From Stomorhina lunata (lineage: Eukaryota > Arthropoda > Insecta > Diptera > Rhiniidae): a DNA stretch of 64,000 bases. Positions 63,445 through 64,000 of this stretch are shown piece by piece. The stretch is taken from NCBI GenBank assembly GCA_933228675.1, contig OW121744.1, positions 117,699,600 through 117,763,599 of the forward strand, in the 5' to 3' direction. Both the position numbers and the translations under genes were made by a program. The notes beneath the pieces were generated by a model, which saw only the letters and a program-made list of their open reading frames with translations, ran no database searches and was not told where the DNA came from. Each line of letters opens with the position of its first letter. Position 1 is the first letter of the stretch.

Positions 63445-64000
63445 ATGCCTGAAGAGTCAAAAGAAAACAAAGCCAAGAAATTGGCAGCTGCTAGAAAAAA
63501 GGTAAATATTAAAAATTAAATGTTCATGAATAAATTTCATGGTCATCTCGAATGACACGTCACTTGGGGTGGCTGTCAGGCAAATATTTATTGATTTGTA
63601 ATGGATTCTTCTATTATTTTTTTCTTTTGTCAATAAATTTACATTTGTATGTAAACGTATTTAACAAATAAATAGTTAAAAGAATATCAACAACGTGGTA
63701 CAGCAAGCGGTACTAATACAGCTGTTTCCTTTACATATGGGGATTCTTCTACAAATAGTGGCCAGGTTAGCAGTAATATATCTGAAAGATCTGAATCTGA
63801 GTTACAGTTAAATGGCAGTACCAATGATATCAGTCATGCAGAGGGACCAATTGAAATGGCGCAAGGAGCTGTTGCTGTAAACGATGACAATGTTTCAACA
63901 GAAAACATTAATTATTTTGCTATGGAACAACCATTGGAAACTTCTGAAACCATTAAAAGTGATCATGCTAAGCTTTTCATGTTTAATGAAGAAGAACCTA
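63445..64000 (+). CDS. GM130: GM130 (golgin A2) homologue, N-terminal part, cut by window end
   Basis: Exon 1 is 63445-63501 (19 codons). The intron 63502-63675 has GT-AG ends and is phase 0. Exon 2 runs from 63676 past the window end. The spliced N-terminus reads MPEESKENKAKKLAAARKKL then KEYQQR. The KLAAARKKLKEYQQR block is the hallmark of the GM130 N-terminus, where it forms the p115-binding basic segment; human GM130 has KLAAAKKKLREYQQ. The next 95 residues are Ser/Thr/Asn/Glu-rich and poorly conserved, as expected before the coiled coils. Family role: cis-Golgi matrix protein that tethers vesicles with p115 and GRASP65. Only about 127 of an expected several hundred residues are present. 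The start context TAAAATGCC is acceptable. Alternative: another golgin sharing the KLAAARKKL motif. Confidence 0.85.

Overview
Organism and character. The window is an AT-rich eukaryotic nuclear segment with spliced genes (GT-AG introns, several only about 70 bp), abundant short transposon relics, CATA/TATG microsatellites and a Patched protein very close to the Drosophila one. It fits a brachyceran fly, probably a calyptrate (blow fly or house fly type) with a larger genome than Drosophila. That placement is inferred from memory of protein families, not from a search. Layout. Three protein-coding genes are supported. (1) Positions 1-1035, minus strand: the N-terminal 276 residues of a ZC3H15/DFRP1-type CCCH zinc-finger protein, three exons, the last cut by the window edge. 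(2) Positions 37875-60110, plus strand: a complete six-exon patched (ptc) gene encoding the Hedgehog receptor, predicted at 1380 residues, with a first intron of about 17.8 kb and four other introns of 68-71 bp. (3) Positions 63445-64000, plus strand: the first two exons of a GM130 (golgin A2) homologue, cut by the window end. No other convincing coding gene was found. Non-coding part. The 36.8 kb between ZC3H15 and ptc, and ptc intron 1, hold two kinds of content. One is transposon debris: a dispersed family with TATACCC...GGGTATA ends, several MITEs with clear inverted ends, two copies of a tRNA-derived SINE, decayed Tc1 and LINE fragments, and a PIF/Harbinger relic with remnants of both of its genes. 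The other is tandem or inverted satellite DNA: a 30-bp array at 11.9-12.6 kb interrupted by a 1.5 kb fold-back block, and a 2.35 kb array of about 76 units of 31 bp in ptc intron 1. How it may work together. Seven perfect copies of the Ci/Gli 9-mer GACCACCCA (either strand) lie from 3.7 to 52.3 kb, five upstream of ptc and two in intron 1, with none downstream of exon 2. ptc is the classical direct Ci target and negative-feedback receptor of Hedgehog signalling, so these sites probably mark a distributed Hedgehog-response enhancer set. Two of them lie next to GACCACACA motifs that match the Runt/RUNX consensus. This regulatory landscape, and the array built of two alternating perfect palindromes within it, are the most interesting content. 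All coordinates, counts and matches were read by eye.
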